From Mesorhizobium sp. ORS 3324 (GTDB lineage Bacteria; Pseudomonadota; Alphaproteobacteria; Rhizobiales; Rhizobiaceae): 47,365 nt of DNA. The stretch spans positions 89,984 through 137,348 of the forward strand of contig LM655187.1 of assembly GCA_000824825.2 (NCBI GenBank). The letters are read 5' to 3'. The position numbers and the translations under genes are program-made. The notes under the pieces are model-generated. The model searched no databases, was not told where the DNA came from, and saw only the letters and a program-made list of their open reading frames with translations. Below, piece after piece: positions 1 through 9,399 of the stretch (position 1 is its first letter; each line of letters starts with the position of its first letter).

Positions 1-10
1 AACAAAGAGA

Positions 11-49
11 TAGAGCGGTTCGCCGTTCCGTGAACGATGAAACGCTCTA
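11..49. repeat. Palindromic intergenic repeat
   Basis: An imperfect inverted repeat with outer arms TAGAGCG (11-17) and CGCTCTA (43-49), and further pairing inside (GTTC/GAAA, CGTT/AACG). It resembles the palindrome at 26362-26398, which also has a GAGCG outer arm. Elements of this style are common between genes in rhizobia. It lies outside the ftsH transcript and no function is claimed. Confidence 0.55.
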
Positions 50-83
50 GTCGGCAAGGCGATATTCGCCGGGCTTTGGCGCC

Positions 84-266
84 GCCCCTCACCTGCCTGC
101 CGGCATCCTCTCCCCGTATAGTGACGGGGAGAGGGACGCTCTCATCAATGGTTTCGCCAATCTCCGGCGCTGCATGAAAAGCGCCGACGCTGCGGCCAGT
201 CCCTTCTCCCCGTCCCTATATGGGGAGAAGGTGCCGGCAGGCGGATGAGGGGCAGCGCTGACTTCG
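84..266. repeat. Long composite palindromic repeat, copy 1
   Basis: The outer arms are 22 nt at 84-105 and 232-253, built around GCCCCTCA...TGCCGGCA and its complement. Inside are two more hairpins, one of CTCTCCCCGT/ACGGGGAGAG type (about 108-135) and one of CTTCTCCCC/GGGGAGAAG type (about 203-230), separated by about 65 unrelated bases. A second copy at 37645-37774 shares the right end almost exactly but has a different, shorter internal spacer. The short ORFs across it are artefacts of its composition. Apart from this, the palindrome at 11-49 and the terminator at 311-342, I see nothing in 1-361. Confidence 0.8.
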
Positions 267-310
267 AAGGATTGGGCGAGCGACTGCGGCTGATCCATCT
301 TTGACTGCCC

Positions 311-342
311 AGCAAAAAACGCCGCGGCAAGGCCGCGGCGTT
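311..342 (-). terminator. Rho-independent terminator of ftsH
   Basis: A perfect 11-bp stem (318-328 with 332-342, AACGCCGCGGC type) with a 3-nt loop. On the minus strand it runs directly into a T-run (complement of 314-319). It starts about 20 nt past the ftsH stop codon and would end the ftsH transcript. Confidence 0.85.
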
Positions 343-361
343 CGTTTGTGAGTTCCCGAGA

Positions 362-2296
<1,935 letters not shown>

Positions 2297-2401
2297 CTAT
2301 TGTCCTGTTGGTGTCCGCGCGCGGACCCACGATGATAATGGAGGCTTGGGCCTAACATAGGGAGAGCGCCTCCCCTTGCCAAGCATAACAGCACGCCTCG
2401 G

Positions 2402-3796
2402 TTAAGCTTTCGCCCATGCTCCGCCGCGATCATGGCCGCGGCAAGGCAGAGTTGGCAGCGGTGCCGCGCCGATCAGCGTGGCGACGGCCTCCGCAGGCGG
2501 CAAATCGAAGGACGGCAGGAAGCGGGCGAAGGGCGACACAATAGGTGCGGCCGCCATTGGCCCAGGCACGGCATCGGCGCCAGCAAAATCAAGGCATTCG
2601 CTGCCGCGCCACGCCGCTGGCTCGGCGGTAAGCGCCTTGCGCCGCAGGCTGGCCGGCGCGCCGTCCTCTGCGACAACGCCTTTGGCGGCGGCCGACCCCA
2701 GGGGCGCGATCACCAAGCCGCCTGATCTGTCGCTCAATGTGATCCGGCGCCGGCCGTCCCAGATGGCCTGATCCTCGGCCGGAGCGGCGGCAGGCAAATT
2801 GCGCGCCTCGCGGTAGAGGAAGATGCCGGCCCGGCGCGCGTCGACCACCGTCCGCGACAATGTGGCGCAAAGCGTCCCGGACCGCAGACGCTCGAACAAC
2901 GCCCGGCAGCGCGCCTCATCGGTAAGGAAGGAAACACCGCCGACCGTGGCGAGCAGGATGCGCAGCGCATAGATGGCGGCGTCGCTGTCTTCGCCGGCGG
3001 CGAAATCGCGGTCGAGGCGGATGAGGCCGGAAGCCAGCCGGCTGGCGAAGGCGCCGATCTGCATGGCCGCGCGCCGGCCGAGCGCCTCACGCTCGGCGGC
3101 GGCCTGCCTGGTTCGCGCGATGGCCTCCTCAAAACGGCGTTCGCCGTCGGCGCCTGCAAGCGATGTCCGCACGCGCGGCCGCTCGAAACGCTGGTCGAGA
3201 TTGGTCGGGTCCTCGATCCAGCCGATGCCGCGGCGCTTCAGCATCTCGCGCAATGCCGCGCGGCGCGTGCCGAGCAGCGGCCTGGCGATCCAGACCCGCC
3301 AATCGTAGAGCGTGGCTGGCGCCATGCCGGCGAGGCCGCGGCCGTCGCGTGCCCCTTCGTCACGTGCCCCTTCGTCACGTGCTTGACGCATCAGCGCGGT
3401 CTCCACCTGGTCGTCGGCGGTGTGGCCGGTCAGGATCAGGCGGATGCCTTCTTCTTCGGCCGCCTCGGCCAGCAGCCGGTAGCGCGCCTCGCGCGCGGCG
3501 GCGGGCACGCCGGTCGACGGCTTGGGGCCGGACCAGACGAGCGTGCGATGCGCGATGCCGTGTTCGGCGCAGACGCTCGCCACGGCTTGCGCTTCCGCTG
3601 CCGAACCTGGTCTCAGCCCATGATCGATCGTCACCGCAAGCAGCTTTGCCGCGGGTGTATTCCGGTCGAGATGATCTTTGAGGAGAAAGAGAAGGGCGGT
3701 CGAGTCGCTGCCGCCGGACACGGCCGCAACGGCACCGTGGGAGAGGTCGAAGTCTGAGAAAAGGCGATCCGAAAGGTCAGCCTCGGTAACGAGCAT
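2402..3796 (-). CDS. tilS: tRNA(Ile)-lysidine synthase TilS
   Basis: Cytosolic ATP-dependent enzyme that attaches lysine to C34 of the tRNA-Ile CAU anticodon, changing both charging and decoding from Met to Ile. The PP-loop motif SGGSDST is at residues 27-33 and the N-terminal ATP-pyrophosphatase domain contains LTGHTADDQVET. The 464-aa length fits TilS with its accessory C-terminal region. I chose the ATG at 3796; a GTG directly before it (3799) is the alternative, and neither has a clear Shine-Dalgarno. Between the N domain and the rest is a lineage-style insertion ARDEGARDEGARD, encoded by a 15-bp tandem repeat at 3348-3377. Gene order cpoB-tilS-ftsH is typical of alphaproteobacteria. Confidence 0.95.
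   Translation of the reverse strand: MLVTEADLSDRLFSDFDLSHGAVAAVSGGSDSTALLFLLKDHLDRNTPAAKLLAVTIDHGLRPGSAAEAQAVASVCAEHGIAHRTLVWSGPKPSTGVPAAAREARYRLLAEAAEEEGIRLILTGHTADDQVETALMRQARDEGARDEGARDGRGLAGMAPATLYDWRVWIARPLLGTRRAALREMLKRRGIGWIEDPTNLDQRFERPRVRTSLAGADGERRFEEAIARTRQAAAEREALGRRAAMQIGAFASRLASGLIRLDRDFAAGEDSDAAIYALRILLATVGGVSFLTDEARCRALFERLRSGTLCATLSRTVVDARRAGIFLYREARNLPAAAPAEDQAIWDGRRRITLSDRSGGLVIAPLGSAAAKGVVAEDGAPASLRRKALTAEPAAWRGSECLDFAGADAVPGPMAAAPIVSPFARFLPSFDLPPAEAVATLIGAAPLPTLPCRGHDRGGAWAKA
3348..3377. repeat. Tandem 15-bp repeat inside tilS
   Basis: Two perfect copies of CGTGCCCCTTCGTCA (3348-3362 and 3363-3377), followed by a partial third unit. The unit length is a multiple of three, so the repeat encodes the in-frame DEGAR repetition in TilS and keeps the frame. 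It is a likely site of copy-number variation by slippage. Confidence 0.85.
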
Positions 3797-3800
3797 CACT

Positions 3801-3844
3801 GCATGTCGTCCAAAAGCGGTCCCGGTTTTGGGACAACGACATGC
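3801..3844. repeat. Palindrome between cpoB and tilS
   Basis: Inverted repeat with outer arms GCATGTCGT (3801-3809) and ACGACATGC (3836-3844) and inner pairing CCAAAA (3810-3815) with TTTTGG (3826-3831). It fills the short gap between the cpoB stop and the tilS start. In RNA it would form a strong hairpin just before the tilS start codon, so it could attenuate tilS transcription or translation. It has no clear T-run, so I do not call it a terminator. Confidence 0.65.
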
Positions 3845-3847
3845 AAG

Positions 3848-4990
3848 CTAGCACGACGCCAGCGCCTTTTCCTGCTTGATGCGTTCCTTCAGCGTGCCAG
3901 AAACGTCCGGATAGCGCTTGCCGATCTCGTTGAAGGTGGCGCAGGCCACGTCGTTCTGCTTGAGGCCGACCAGCGACACGCCGAGCTTGAGCATCATGTC
4001 GGGCGCCTTCTTGGCCTTCGGATACTCCTTGCTGGCGGCAAGGAAGACCTCCGCCGCGTCGCGGTATTTCTGCTGGCCAAGCAGCGACTCGCCCAGCCAG
4101 TAATGCGCATCCGCCGCTTTCGCATCCTTGGGGAAGCGGGAGATATGGTCGCGAAAACCCTGCTCGGCGGTGGGATAGTCGCCCGACAGGATGAACTGGT
4201 AGGAGTTGCGGTAGAGCTCGTCGGGATTATTGGTCGACGGCAGCGAAGCCATCACCGTGCCGCCGGACTTGTTCTTGCCGCTGTTGCTGCCGGTCTCGGC
4301 GGAAGGCGCGTTTGCCGTGGCCGCCGGAGCTTGCGCCGGCGTGCCCGCCTGCGGATCGGCTTCGGCATTGACGACATTGCCGTTCTTGTCGACCGTGATG
4401 GTGCCGAAGGTCTTCGGCGGCGCGCCGGGGATTAGCTTGCCCGGATCGCCGGTCTGCGACTCGACGATGACGTCGCCGACGCTCTTGCCGCCGCCATCCT
4501 GCGCACCCGCGCCGGCCGGAGCTTGCGTTGCCGGGGCATCGGCGACGCTGGTGTCGGCGCCGGCATTGCCGGTGCCCGCGTCGCCCATAGTCGTGCCGCC
4601 GTTATTTGCGGGCGCAGCCTCGGATTTCTTCTGGCCGGCCGGCTTGGCGCCCTGCGAGCCGCCTTCGAGCTGCTGGAAGCGGAACTCGTTGTCTTCCTGC
4701 TGCTTGCGCATCTGCTCCTGCATTTGCAGGATCTGGAAATTGAGCTCCTCGATCTTGCCGTTCATCTGGCGGAGCTGATCTTCCAGGCCAGTCGCGCCGG
4801 CGCTGTCCTGCTGCGCCATCTGGGATTGCTCCGGCTTCTTCTTGTCGCCGAAGATGCCGAGCGTCGGCAGATGGAAGGTGAACCCGCTGTCCGAGGACTG
4901 CCCGGTGCTGCCTGCCGGGGCGGCGACGCCTGGGATGCTTGACACGAGCAGCAGCGCAAGCGTGCCGCTCAGGACCGTTCTGAAATGCAT
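3848..4990 (-). CDS. cpoB: CpoB (YbgF), Tol-Pal associated periplasmic TPR protein
   Basis: Periplasmic coordinator of outer-membrane constriction and septal peptidoglycan synthesis, working with TolA and PBP1B in the model systems. The 380-aa product has a signal peptide (residues 1-23, cleavage near VAA-PAG). A Gln/Glu-rich coiled coil follows (about 68-115, LEDQLRQMNGKIEELNFQIL and beyond), then a long low-complexity Ala/Gly/Thr/Pro linker with an embedded FGTITVDKNGNVVN segment. The C-terminal TPR domain begins with NPDELYRNSYQFILSGDY. The ATG at 4990 is chosen because it opens the signal peptide; the frame stays open upstream across pal, which is only shadow. A terminator and repeats separate it from pal, so it may be transcribed separately. 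Confidence 0.93.
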   Translation of the reverse strand: MHFRTVLSGTLALLLVSSIPGVAAPAGSTGQSSDSGFTFHLPTLGIFGDKKKPEQSQMAQQDSAGATGLEDQLRQMNGKIEELNFQILQMQEQMRKQQEDNEFRFQQLEGGSQGAKPAGQKKSEAAPANNGGTTMGDAGTGNAGADTSVADAPATQAPAGAGAQDGGGKSVGDVIVESQTGDPGKLIPGAPPKTFGTITVDKNGNVVNAEADPQAGTPAQAPAATANAPSAETGSNSGKNKSGGTVMASLPSTNNPDELYRNSYQFILSGDYPTAEQGFRDHISRFPKDAKAADAHYWLGESLLGQQKYRDAAEVFLAASKEYPKAKKAPDMMLKLGVSLVGLKQNDVACATFNEIGKRYPDVSGTLKERIKQEKALASC

Positions 4991-5114
4991 TATGTCTCTC
5001 GCCGTGAAATCTGTTGGCCTGATGCGCCTTTCCAAATCGGAATGGGAGGAAGCGCCCTCGCGCTCATAGCAGGACGCGAGACTTCGGCCAAATTTTGTTT
5101 CAGCCTGTCGCATA

Positions 5115-5143
5115 CGAAAAAGGCGGCCCTGAGGCCGCCTTTC
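5115..5143 (-). terminator. Rho-independent terminator between pal and cpoB
   Basis: A perfect 8-bp stem AGGCGGCC (5121-5128) / GGCCGCCT (5133-5140) with loop CTGA. On the minus strand it is followed by TTTTT (complement of 5116-5120). It sits about 120 nt past pal and would end the pal transcript before cpoB. Confidence 0.8.
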
Positions 5144-5170
5144 GTTCCGCAATGTTGTATTTTTGCCGCC

Positions 5171-5250
5171 CACAGCGCCGCGCGTTGTCAGACGCGCAAG
5201 GGACGCTGTGGCACTTATGATCCCTTCCGAAAATCGGCACCGATTTTCGG
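5171..5250. repeat. Two adjacent palindromes downstream of pal
   Basis: The first, 5171-5210, pairs CACAGCG with CGCTGTG and inner CGCGT with ACGCG. It is the reverse-orientation relative of the palindrome at 27280-27322. The second, 5227-5250, is an 11-bp perfect stem CCGAAAATCGG / CCGATTTTCGG with a 2-nt loop, starting 9 bp after the pal stop. Neither has a T-run. The rest of the 4991-5259 gap holds the terminator at 5115-5143 and presumably the cpoB promoter. Confidence 0.7.
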
Positions 5251-5259
5251 CGCGAAGCG

Positions 5260-5766
5260 TCAGGAGCCGGCGCCGGACAGCGTGGTGACGGCGCGGCGGT
5301 TCTGCGACCAGCACGAGATGTCGTCGCAGACCGCGACCGGGCGTTCCTTGCCGTAGGAGATGGTCTTCAGCCGGTTGGCCGCAACGCCCTTGGAGACTAG
5401 GAAGTCGCGGGTGGCGGCGGCGCGGCGGGCCCCCAGCGCCAGATTGTATTCGCGCGTGCCGCGCTCGTCGGCATGGCCTTCGATGACGATGGCATACTGC
5501 CGGTACTGGTTGAGCCACTGCGCCTGGCGCGCCAGCGTGGTCTGTGCGTCGGCGCGGATCGACGAGGAGTCTGTATCGAAGAAGATGCGGTCGCCGATAT
5601 TGACGGTGAAGTCCTGCGCGGAACCCGGCGTGGCGGCGCCGGCACCGTTGAGGCCGAGATCGGCCGCGCTGTTCGGGGTCTTCTTGGAGGCGCAACCGGT
5701 GATGGCGAGAGCCGCCACCAACGCAATCATCGCCGGATTTCTGGTAAGTGCTGCGATACGGCCCAT
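5260..5766 (-). CDS. pal: Peptidoglycan-associated lipoprotein Pal
   Basis: Outer-membrane lipoprotein that binds peptidoglycan and is the distal partner of TolB in the Tol-Pal constriction machine. The 168-aa product has a lipoprotein signal with lipobox AITGC (Cys25 lipidated). The C-terminal OmpA-like domain carries FDTDSSSIRADA and the peptidoglycan-binding loop GHADERGTREYNLALGARRA. The ATG at 5766 follows a strong Shine-Dalgarno (GGAGAGGG). Unlike the usual tight tolB-pal spacing, about 490 bp separate the tolB stop from pal, because the four-helix-bundle remnant lies between; pal may therefore need its own promoter in 5767-5881. Confidence 0.97.
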   Translation of the reverse strand: MGRIAALTRNPAMIALVAALAITGCASKKTPNSAADLGLNGAGAATPGSAQDFTVNIGDRIFFDTDSSSIRADAQTTLARQAQWLNQYRQYAIVIEGHADERGTREYNLALGARRAAATRDFLVSKGVAANRLKTISYGKERPVAVCDDISCWSQNRRAVTTLSGAGS

Positions 5767-5881
5767 GCCGCCCTCTCCTTAGCATTCGAGTGATTTCGTT
5801 GATCACCCAGTAACCACGTTTGAGTTAACCGGCATTCAAGAAACACGGTTAATTTTTGGTTTCGGCCGCCGTCCTCGGCCG

Positions 5882-6374
5882 TTACGCTTCCACGCATTTA
5901 CCAAGATCGACAATGCGTGCGGACCGTAGGCGGAAATACGGCCAAAACATGAAAAAAGGAGGAATTGAGGAACTGAAGAAGTGAGGAATTGAGGAAAGAG
6001 GTCTTTTTAGCGCCTCTCTGAGATTCACCAACATTCCATAGATCTTGGCATAAGATTCCTGCCACTCGTCCAGTTGCGCCTGTGAGATGTACTCAAGGTC
6101 GAACGCGTAAGATATCCACGTTTCCACTTCACTGCATGAGCCGATCGCCATCGAAACGAAACGAGCGAACTCGGCCTTGGAGTGAGTCTGCTTGGCGAAT
6201 CCTTCAGCCAAGTTGGCACAGATCGCTTGAGCGACGCAATTGATCGGCTAGCGCGTATTGCTCAATTTTTGGAAAAGCGAGCGTGGCCCTGTGCACCTCA
6301 AGAGAAACCGCATAGGCGCGCCGGTAAACCTCTAAGTCCCTCGCCCGCTCAACGTAGCGCCCTGGCTTCTCCAT
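5882..6374 (-). pseudogene. Frameshifted four-helix-bundle protein (23S rRNA IVS / Avd-like family)
   Basis: Read from an ATG at 6374, the first part gives MEKPGRYVERARDLEVYRRA and continues to ADQLRRSS, where a stop follows in that frame. After a frame change near 6208-6220 the sequence resumes as AICANLAEGFAKQTHSKAEF, then FVSMAIGSCSEVETWI, with LEYISQAQLDE further on. Together these are the standard layout of the small four-helix-bundle family related to rRNA intervening-sequence proteins and to the Avd proteins of diversity-generating retroelements. The total span (493 nt) is not a multiple of three, consistent with loss of a few bases. The C-terminus runs on into the left inverted repeat (SSIPHFFSSSIPPFF). 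The function of stand-alone members is unknown. It is inserted between tolB and pal. Confidence 0.75.
5961..5980 (+). repeat. Left 20-bp inverted repeat flanking the four-helix-bundle remnant
   Basis: GGAATTGAGGAACTGAAGAA here is exactly complementary to 6383-6402. It is surrounded by variants of the same purine-rich units (GAGGAATTGAGG at 5984-5994). It overlaps the 3' end of the broken gene. Confidence 0.85.
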
Positions 6375-6382
6375 TTCTTCAG

Positions 6383-6402
6383 TTCTTCAGTTCCTCAATT
6401 CC
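6383..6402 (-). repeat. Right 20-bp inverted repeat flanking the four-helix-bundle remnant
   Basis: A perfect inverted copy of 5961-5980, 6 bp past the tolB stop and extended toward the gene by another CTGAAGAA unit. On the minus strand it ends right before the ATG at 6374, so its purine-rich sequence acts as the ribosome-binding region of the four-helix-bundle gene. Confidence 0.85.
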
Positions 6403-6408
6403 CCACCT

Positions 6409-7719
6409 TCACTCCAGCAGCGGCGACCAGGCCGGGTCCGAGGCGAAGTTGGAGGTCGGGATCTGCTGCTCGTTGCGACCGGTGAGATCGACCGTGACCA
6501 GCTTCGGCCCGCCGGCCGAGTCGCGGAAGAACATCAGCACGCGACCGTTCGGCGCCCAGGTCGGGCCCTCCTGCTGGAAGCCCGAGGAAAGGATGCGCTC
6601 GCCGGAGCCGTCGGTCTTCATGACGCCGATCTGGAATTCGCCGCCGGTCTGCTTGGTGAAGGCGATGAGGTCGCCGCGCGGCGACCATACCGGCGTCGAA
6701 TAGACGCCGTCGCCGAAGGAGATGCGGGTCTGGCCCGAGCCGTCGGCGCCCATCACATAGATCTGCGCCCGGCCGCCGCGGTCGGAAGTGAAGACGATCT
6801 TGCTGCCGTCGGGCGAGTAGGACGGCGAGGTGTCGATCGCGGCCGAATTGGTGAGCCGGGTGGTCGAGCGGCTCCTCAGATCCATGGCGAAGATGTTGGA
6901 ATTGCCGTCGTCGCGCAGCAGGCTCATGATCACCTTCTGACCATCGGGCGAGAAGCGCGGCGCGAACGTCATGCCGGGGAAGTTGCCAACCAGCTCGCGC
7001 TGCCCGGTCTCGATCTGCAGCAGATAGACCTTCGGCTGCCCACTCTCATAGGACATGTAGGTGATTTCCTGCCGGTTCGGCGAGAAGCGCGGGGTCAGCA
7101 CGATCGAGCGGCCGTCCGACAGGTAGCGCACATTGGCGCCGTCCTGGTCCATGATGGCGAGGCGCTTCTTGCGCGCGTTCTTGGCGCCGGATTCGTCGAC
7201 GAAGACGACGCGGGTGTCGAAATAGCCCTTCTCGCCCGTCAGCCGCTCGTAGATGGCATCGGCGATGATGTGGGCGACGCGCCTGGTGTTGGCGTCATTG
7301 GCGAAGAACTGCTCGCCCGACATCTGCTGGCCGGCAAAAGTGTCCCACAGACGGTACTGGGCGCGGATGCGGCCGTCGGCTTCCTTGCCGACGCTGCCGG
7401 TGACCAGCGCCTGCGCATTGATCACCTTCCAGTCGTCGAAGCGCGGCGTGGCGTCGGGGCTCGAGATCTTCTCGATGAATGCGCTCTTGTCGATCGGCGC
7501 GAACAGGCCGGACCGCTTGAGATCGGCCGTGACGATTTGCGTGATCTGCGCGCCGAGCGCGTCACCGGACTGGAAATCCGTGATGGCGATCGGCAGCGGC
7601 TCGACATTGCCCTTGTTGACGTTGAGCTCGACGAGGGCCCAGGCCGGCAGTGTGGCGCCGGCCGTCATGCCCAGCGCCATCACGGCAATCGTCAGGAGCG
7701 GCTTGAGGAAAGATCTCAT
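6409..7719 (-). CDS. tolB: Tol-Pal system beta-propeller protein TolB
   Basis: Periplasmic component that shuttles between Pal and TolA. The 436-aa product has a Sec signal peptide (1-29, ending LPAWA-LVE). A TolB N-terminal domain with IAITDF and [13 protein letters not shown] follows, then a six-bladed propeller built from repeats such as [24 protein letters not shown] and [16 protein letters not shown]. The ATG at 7719 opens the signal peptide and is preceded by a GAGAAGCGAGAAGAC purine tract; the 46-codon upstream extension is shadow. It is 41 bp downstream of tolA and probably in the same operon. Confidence 0.97.
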   Translation of the reverse strand: MRSFLKPLLTIAVMALGMTAGATLPAWALVELNVNKGNVEPLPIAITDFQSGDALGAQITQIVTADLKRSGLFAPIDKSAFIEKISSPDATPRFDDWKVINAQALVTGSVGKEADGRIRAQYRLWDTFAGQQMSGEQFFANDANTRRVAHIIADAIYERLTGEKGYFDTRVVFVDESGAKNARKKRLAIMDQDGANVRYLSDGRSIVLTPRFSPNRQEITYMSYESGQPKVYLLQIETGQRELVGNFPGMTFAPRFSPDGQKVIMSLLRDDGNSNIFAMDLRSRSTTRLTNSAAIDTSPSYSPDGSKIVFTSDRGGRAQIYVMGADGSGQTRISFGDGVYSTPVWSPRGDLIAFTKQTGGEFQIGVMKTDGSGERILSSGFQQEGPTWAPNGRVLMFFRDSAGGPKLVTVDLTGRNEQQIPTSNFASDPAWSPLLE

Positions 7720-7760
7720 GTCTTCTCGCTTCTCTTCTTTGATGGTTCGGACGCCAGGCC

Positions 7761-8921
7761 TTAAAGGCCAAGCATCTCCCTTGGATCGAAGGTGACCCGG
7801 ATGTCGTTCCAGATGTCCTGCTTGCCGGCGGGAACCTGCAAGCCGGCCACGTCGCATTTTTGAACCGCGCGCACGGCGCTTTCGTCGAACTGCCGGTTGC
7901 CGCTCGACTTCTCGACCGCCGGGCGGCCATCGAGCTTGCCGTTGGTGTCGAGATTGAACCGGACCACGACAACGAAATTCTCAGAGCCTTCCAATCCGAC
8001 AGGCAAAGTCCAGCAGCCGCCGAGCTGAGCCTCGAGGGCTCCCTGCTCCGACTTCGACAGCTTCTGCCCCTGGTCCTTGTCGCCGCCGAGCGATGCCTGC
8101 TGGGTCGAGCGCTTGGCGCCGCCGCCGGACGGCTTCTGCTTGTCGAGCAGCGCAGAAATCTCGTCGGCGTTGAACTGCTTCTCATCCGACTTCGGCTTCG
8201 AGGAGGCTTCCTTGACCGGCTTTTCCGCATCCTTGCGGTCCGGCGCCTTGGCGCTCTCGGCCTGGGCCGGCTGCGGCTGCGGCTTCGGCCGCGCCTCCGG
8301 CGCCGGAGCGGAGTCCGGAAGCTTGGCCTCTTCGGTCGGCTGTTCCTTTGCGATCGCCTGGGCGACGGCATCCGGCTTGACCTCCTCCTTCTGGATGGCG
8401 GCGGTCGTTTCCTTCGGCGGCGTTGGCGTCGGCTCCTTGGCCGGCGCCGGCTTGGGATCCGTCTGCTTGACCGGCTCGGGCTTGACCTCTTCCTTCGGCG
8501 TTGGCGTCGGCGCGACTTCCGTCGCAGGCGTCGGCTTCGGCTTTTCCTGCGGCTTCGGCACGTCCTCGGCGGCCGGCTTCTCGGTCGGCGTCGGCGCCGG
8601 CGGCGGCGCGGATGTCTTCTCGACCGGCTTCGGCTTGGCCTCGTCGGTCACCGGCTTGTCGGTATCGACGCTGTTCTCGCCGACCTTCTGGGCGTTGGGA
8701 ACGACATCCGGGCGCTTGGTCGGCAGCGGCGCCGGCTTCTCATGCATGACGGCTTTCTTGTCGCCTTGCAGCGACTGCGCGATCGCCTCCATCGGCACGA
8801 TGTCGACCGCCACCGACTCTACGTTGGCGGCAGGCATCGCCGGCGGCGACGACAGCGTGAACAGCCCGAAGGCCAGCACGACCGCATGCAAGATCACCGA
8901 TGTGGTGAGGCCGGTCCGCAT
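7761..8921 (-). CDS. tolA: Tol-Pal system protein TolA (TonB-type C-terminus)
   Basis: Inner-membrane protein that spans the periplasm and passes energy from TolQR to Pal/TolB. The 386-aa product has one N-terminal membrane helix (about 5-24). A very long Pro/Lys/Glu/Ala-rich periplasmic stalk follows (about 55-260; repeated [15 protein letters not shown] and KEEVKPE motifs), then a globular domain starting near [11 protein letters not shown] and containing [13 protein letters not shown] and [10 protein letters not shown], of the TolA/TonB C-terminal type. The stalk is proline-rich and probably extended, unlike the Ala/Lys helix of E. coli TolA. It lies 7 bp after tolR. Confidence 0.93.
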   Translation of the reverse strand: MRTGLTTSVILHAVVLAFGLFTLSSPPAMPAANVESVAVDIVPMEAIAQSLQGDKKAVMHEKPAPLPTKRPDVVPNAQKVGENSVDTDKPVTDEAKPKPVEKTSAPPPAPTPTEKPAAEDVPKPQEKPKPTPATEVAPTPTPKEEVKPEPVKQTDPKPAPAKEPTPTPPKETTAAIQKEEVKPDAVAQAIAKEQPTEEAKLPDSAPAPEARPKPQPQPAQAESAKAPDRKDAEKPVKEASSKPKSDEKQFNADEISALLDKQKPSGGGAKRSTQQASLGGDKDQGQKLSKSEQGALEAQLGGCWTLPVGLEGSENFVVVVRFNLDTNGKLDGRPAVEKSSGNRQFDESAVRAVQKCDVAGLQVPAGKQDIWNDIRVTFDPREMLGL

Positions 8922-8928
8922 TTCGCGT

Positions 8929-9390
8929 CTACTGATCCTGTTCCTGCAGCGAGACCAGGCCGATGTTCTTGTAGCCGGCCGCCGAGATGCGGGCCATGAC
9001 CTTCATGGCGGTGCCGTAGTCCGTCGACTTGTCGCCGCGGATGAAGATGCGCTCGTCATAGCCGGTCTTCGAGATCGCCTGCAGCTTGGCCACCAGCTCC
9101 TCGATCGGGATCTCGGTTTCCTGCAGGTAGATCTGGCCGGCCGCGTTGATCGAAACGGTGATGGGCTGGGTGTCGACATTCAGCGCCTTGGCCTGCGTGT
9201 CCGGCAGGTCGATCGGAACGCCCACGGTCAACAGCGGCGCCGCGACCATGAAGATAATGAGCAGCACCAGCATCACGTCGACCATCGGCGTGACGTTGAT
9301 TTCCGACATCAGGCCATGATGGCGGCCACGCCGCCTGTGGCCGCGTCCGCCCCGCCCTATGCCACCTGCGCTAGCAGCAGACATCCCCAT
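8929..9390 (-). CDS. tolR: Tol-Pal proton channel protein TolR
   Basis: TolR forms the stator-type proton channel with TolQ in the inner membrane. The 153-aa product has a Gly/Arg/His-rich N-terminal tail and the ExbD/TolR signature SEINVTPMVDVMLVLLIIFMV, in which the Asp of MVDVML is the expected proton-carrying residue. The periplasmic domain contains VGVPIDLPD and IRGDKSTDYGTAMKVMARI. The ATG at 9390 is used; an in-frame ATG two codons later is possible. It starts 9 bp after tolQ ends, so the two are co-transcribed and probably translationally coupled. Confidence 0.96.
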   Translation of the reverse strand: MGMSAASAGGIGRGGRGHRRRGRHHGLMSEINVTPMVDVMLVLLIIFMVAAPLLTVGVPIDLPDTQAKALNVDTQPITVSINAAGQIYLQETEIPIEELVAKLQAISKTGYDERIFIRGDKSTDYGTAMKVMARISAAGYKNIGLVSLQEQDQ

Positions 9391-9399
9391 GATCGTTCC

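Noticed and set aside
3348..3377. CRISPR-like short repeat
   Set aside because: Only two adjacent 15-bp units with no spacers, inside tilS; a coding tandem repeat. No CRISPR array was found elsewhere.
3848..5806. 652-aa version of CpoB
   Set aside because: The upstream part runs through pal in another frame. The ATG at 4990 opens a proper signal peptide, so the short form is used.
5882..6211. The 109-aa four-helix-bundle ORF as an intact gene
   Set aside because: It starts inside the conserved NLAEGF core; the missing N-terminal helix is present upstream in another frame, showing that the gene is frameshifted.
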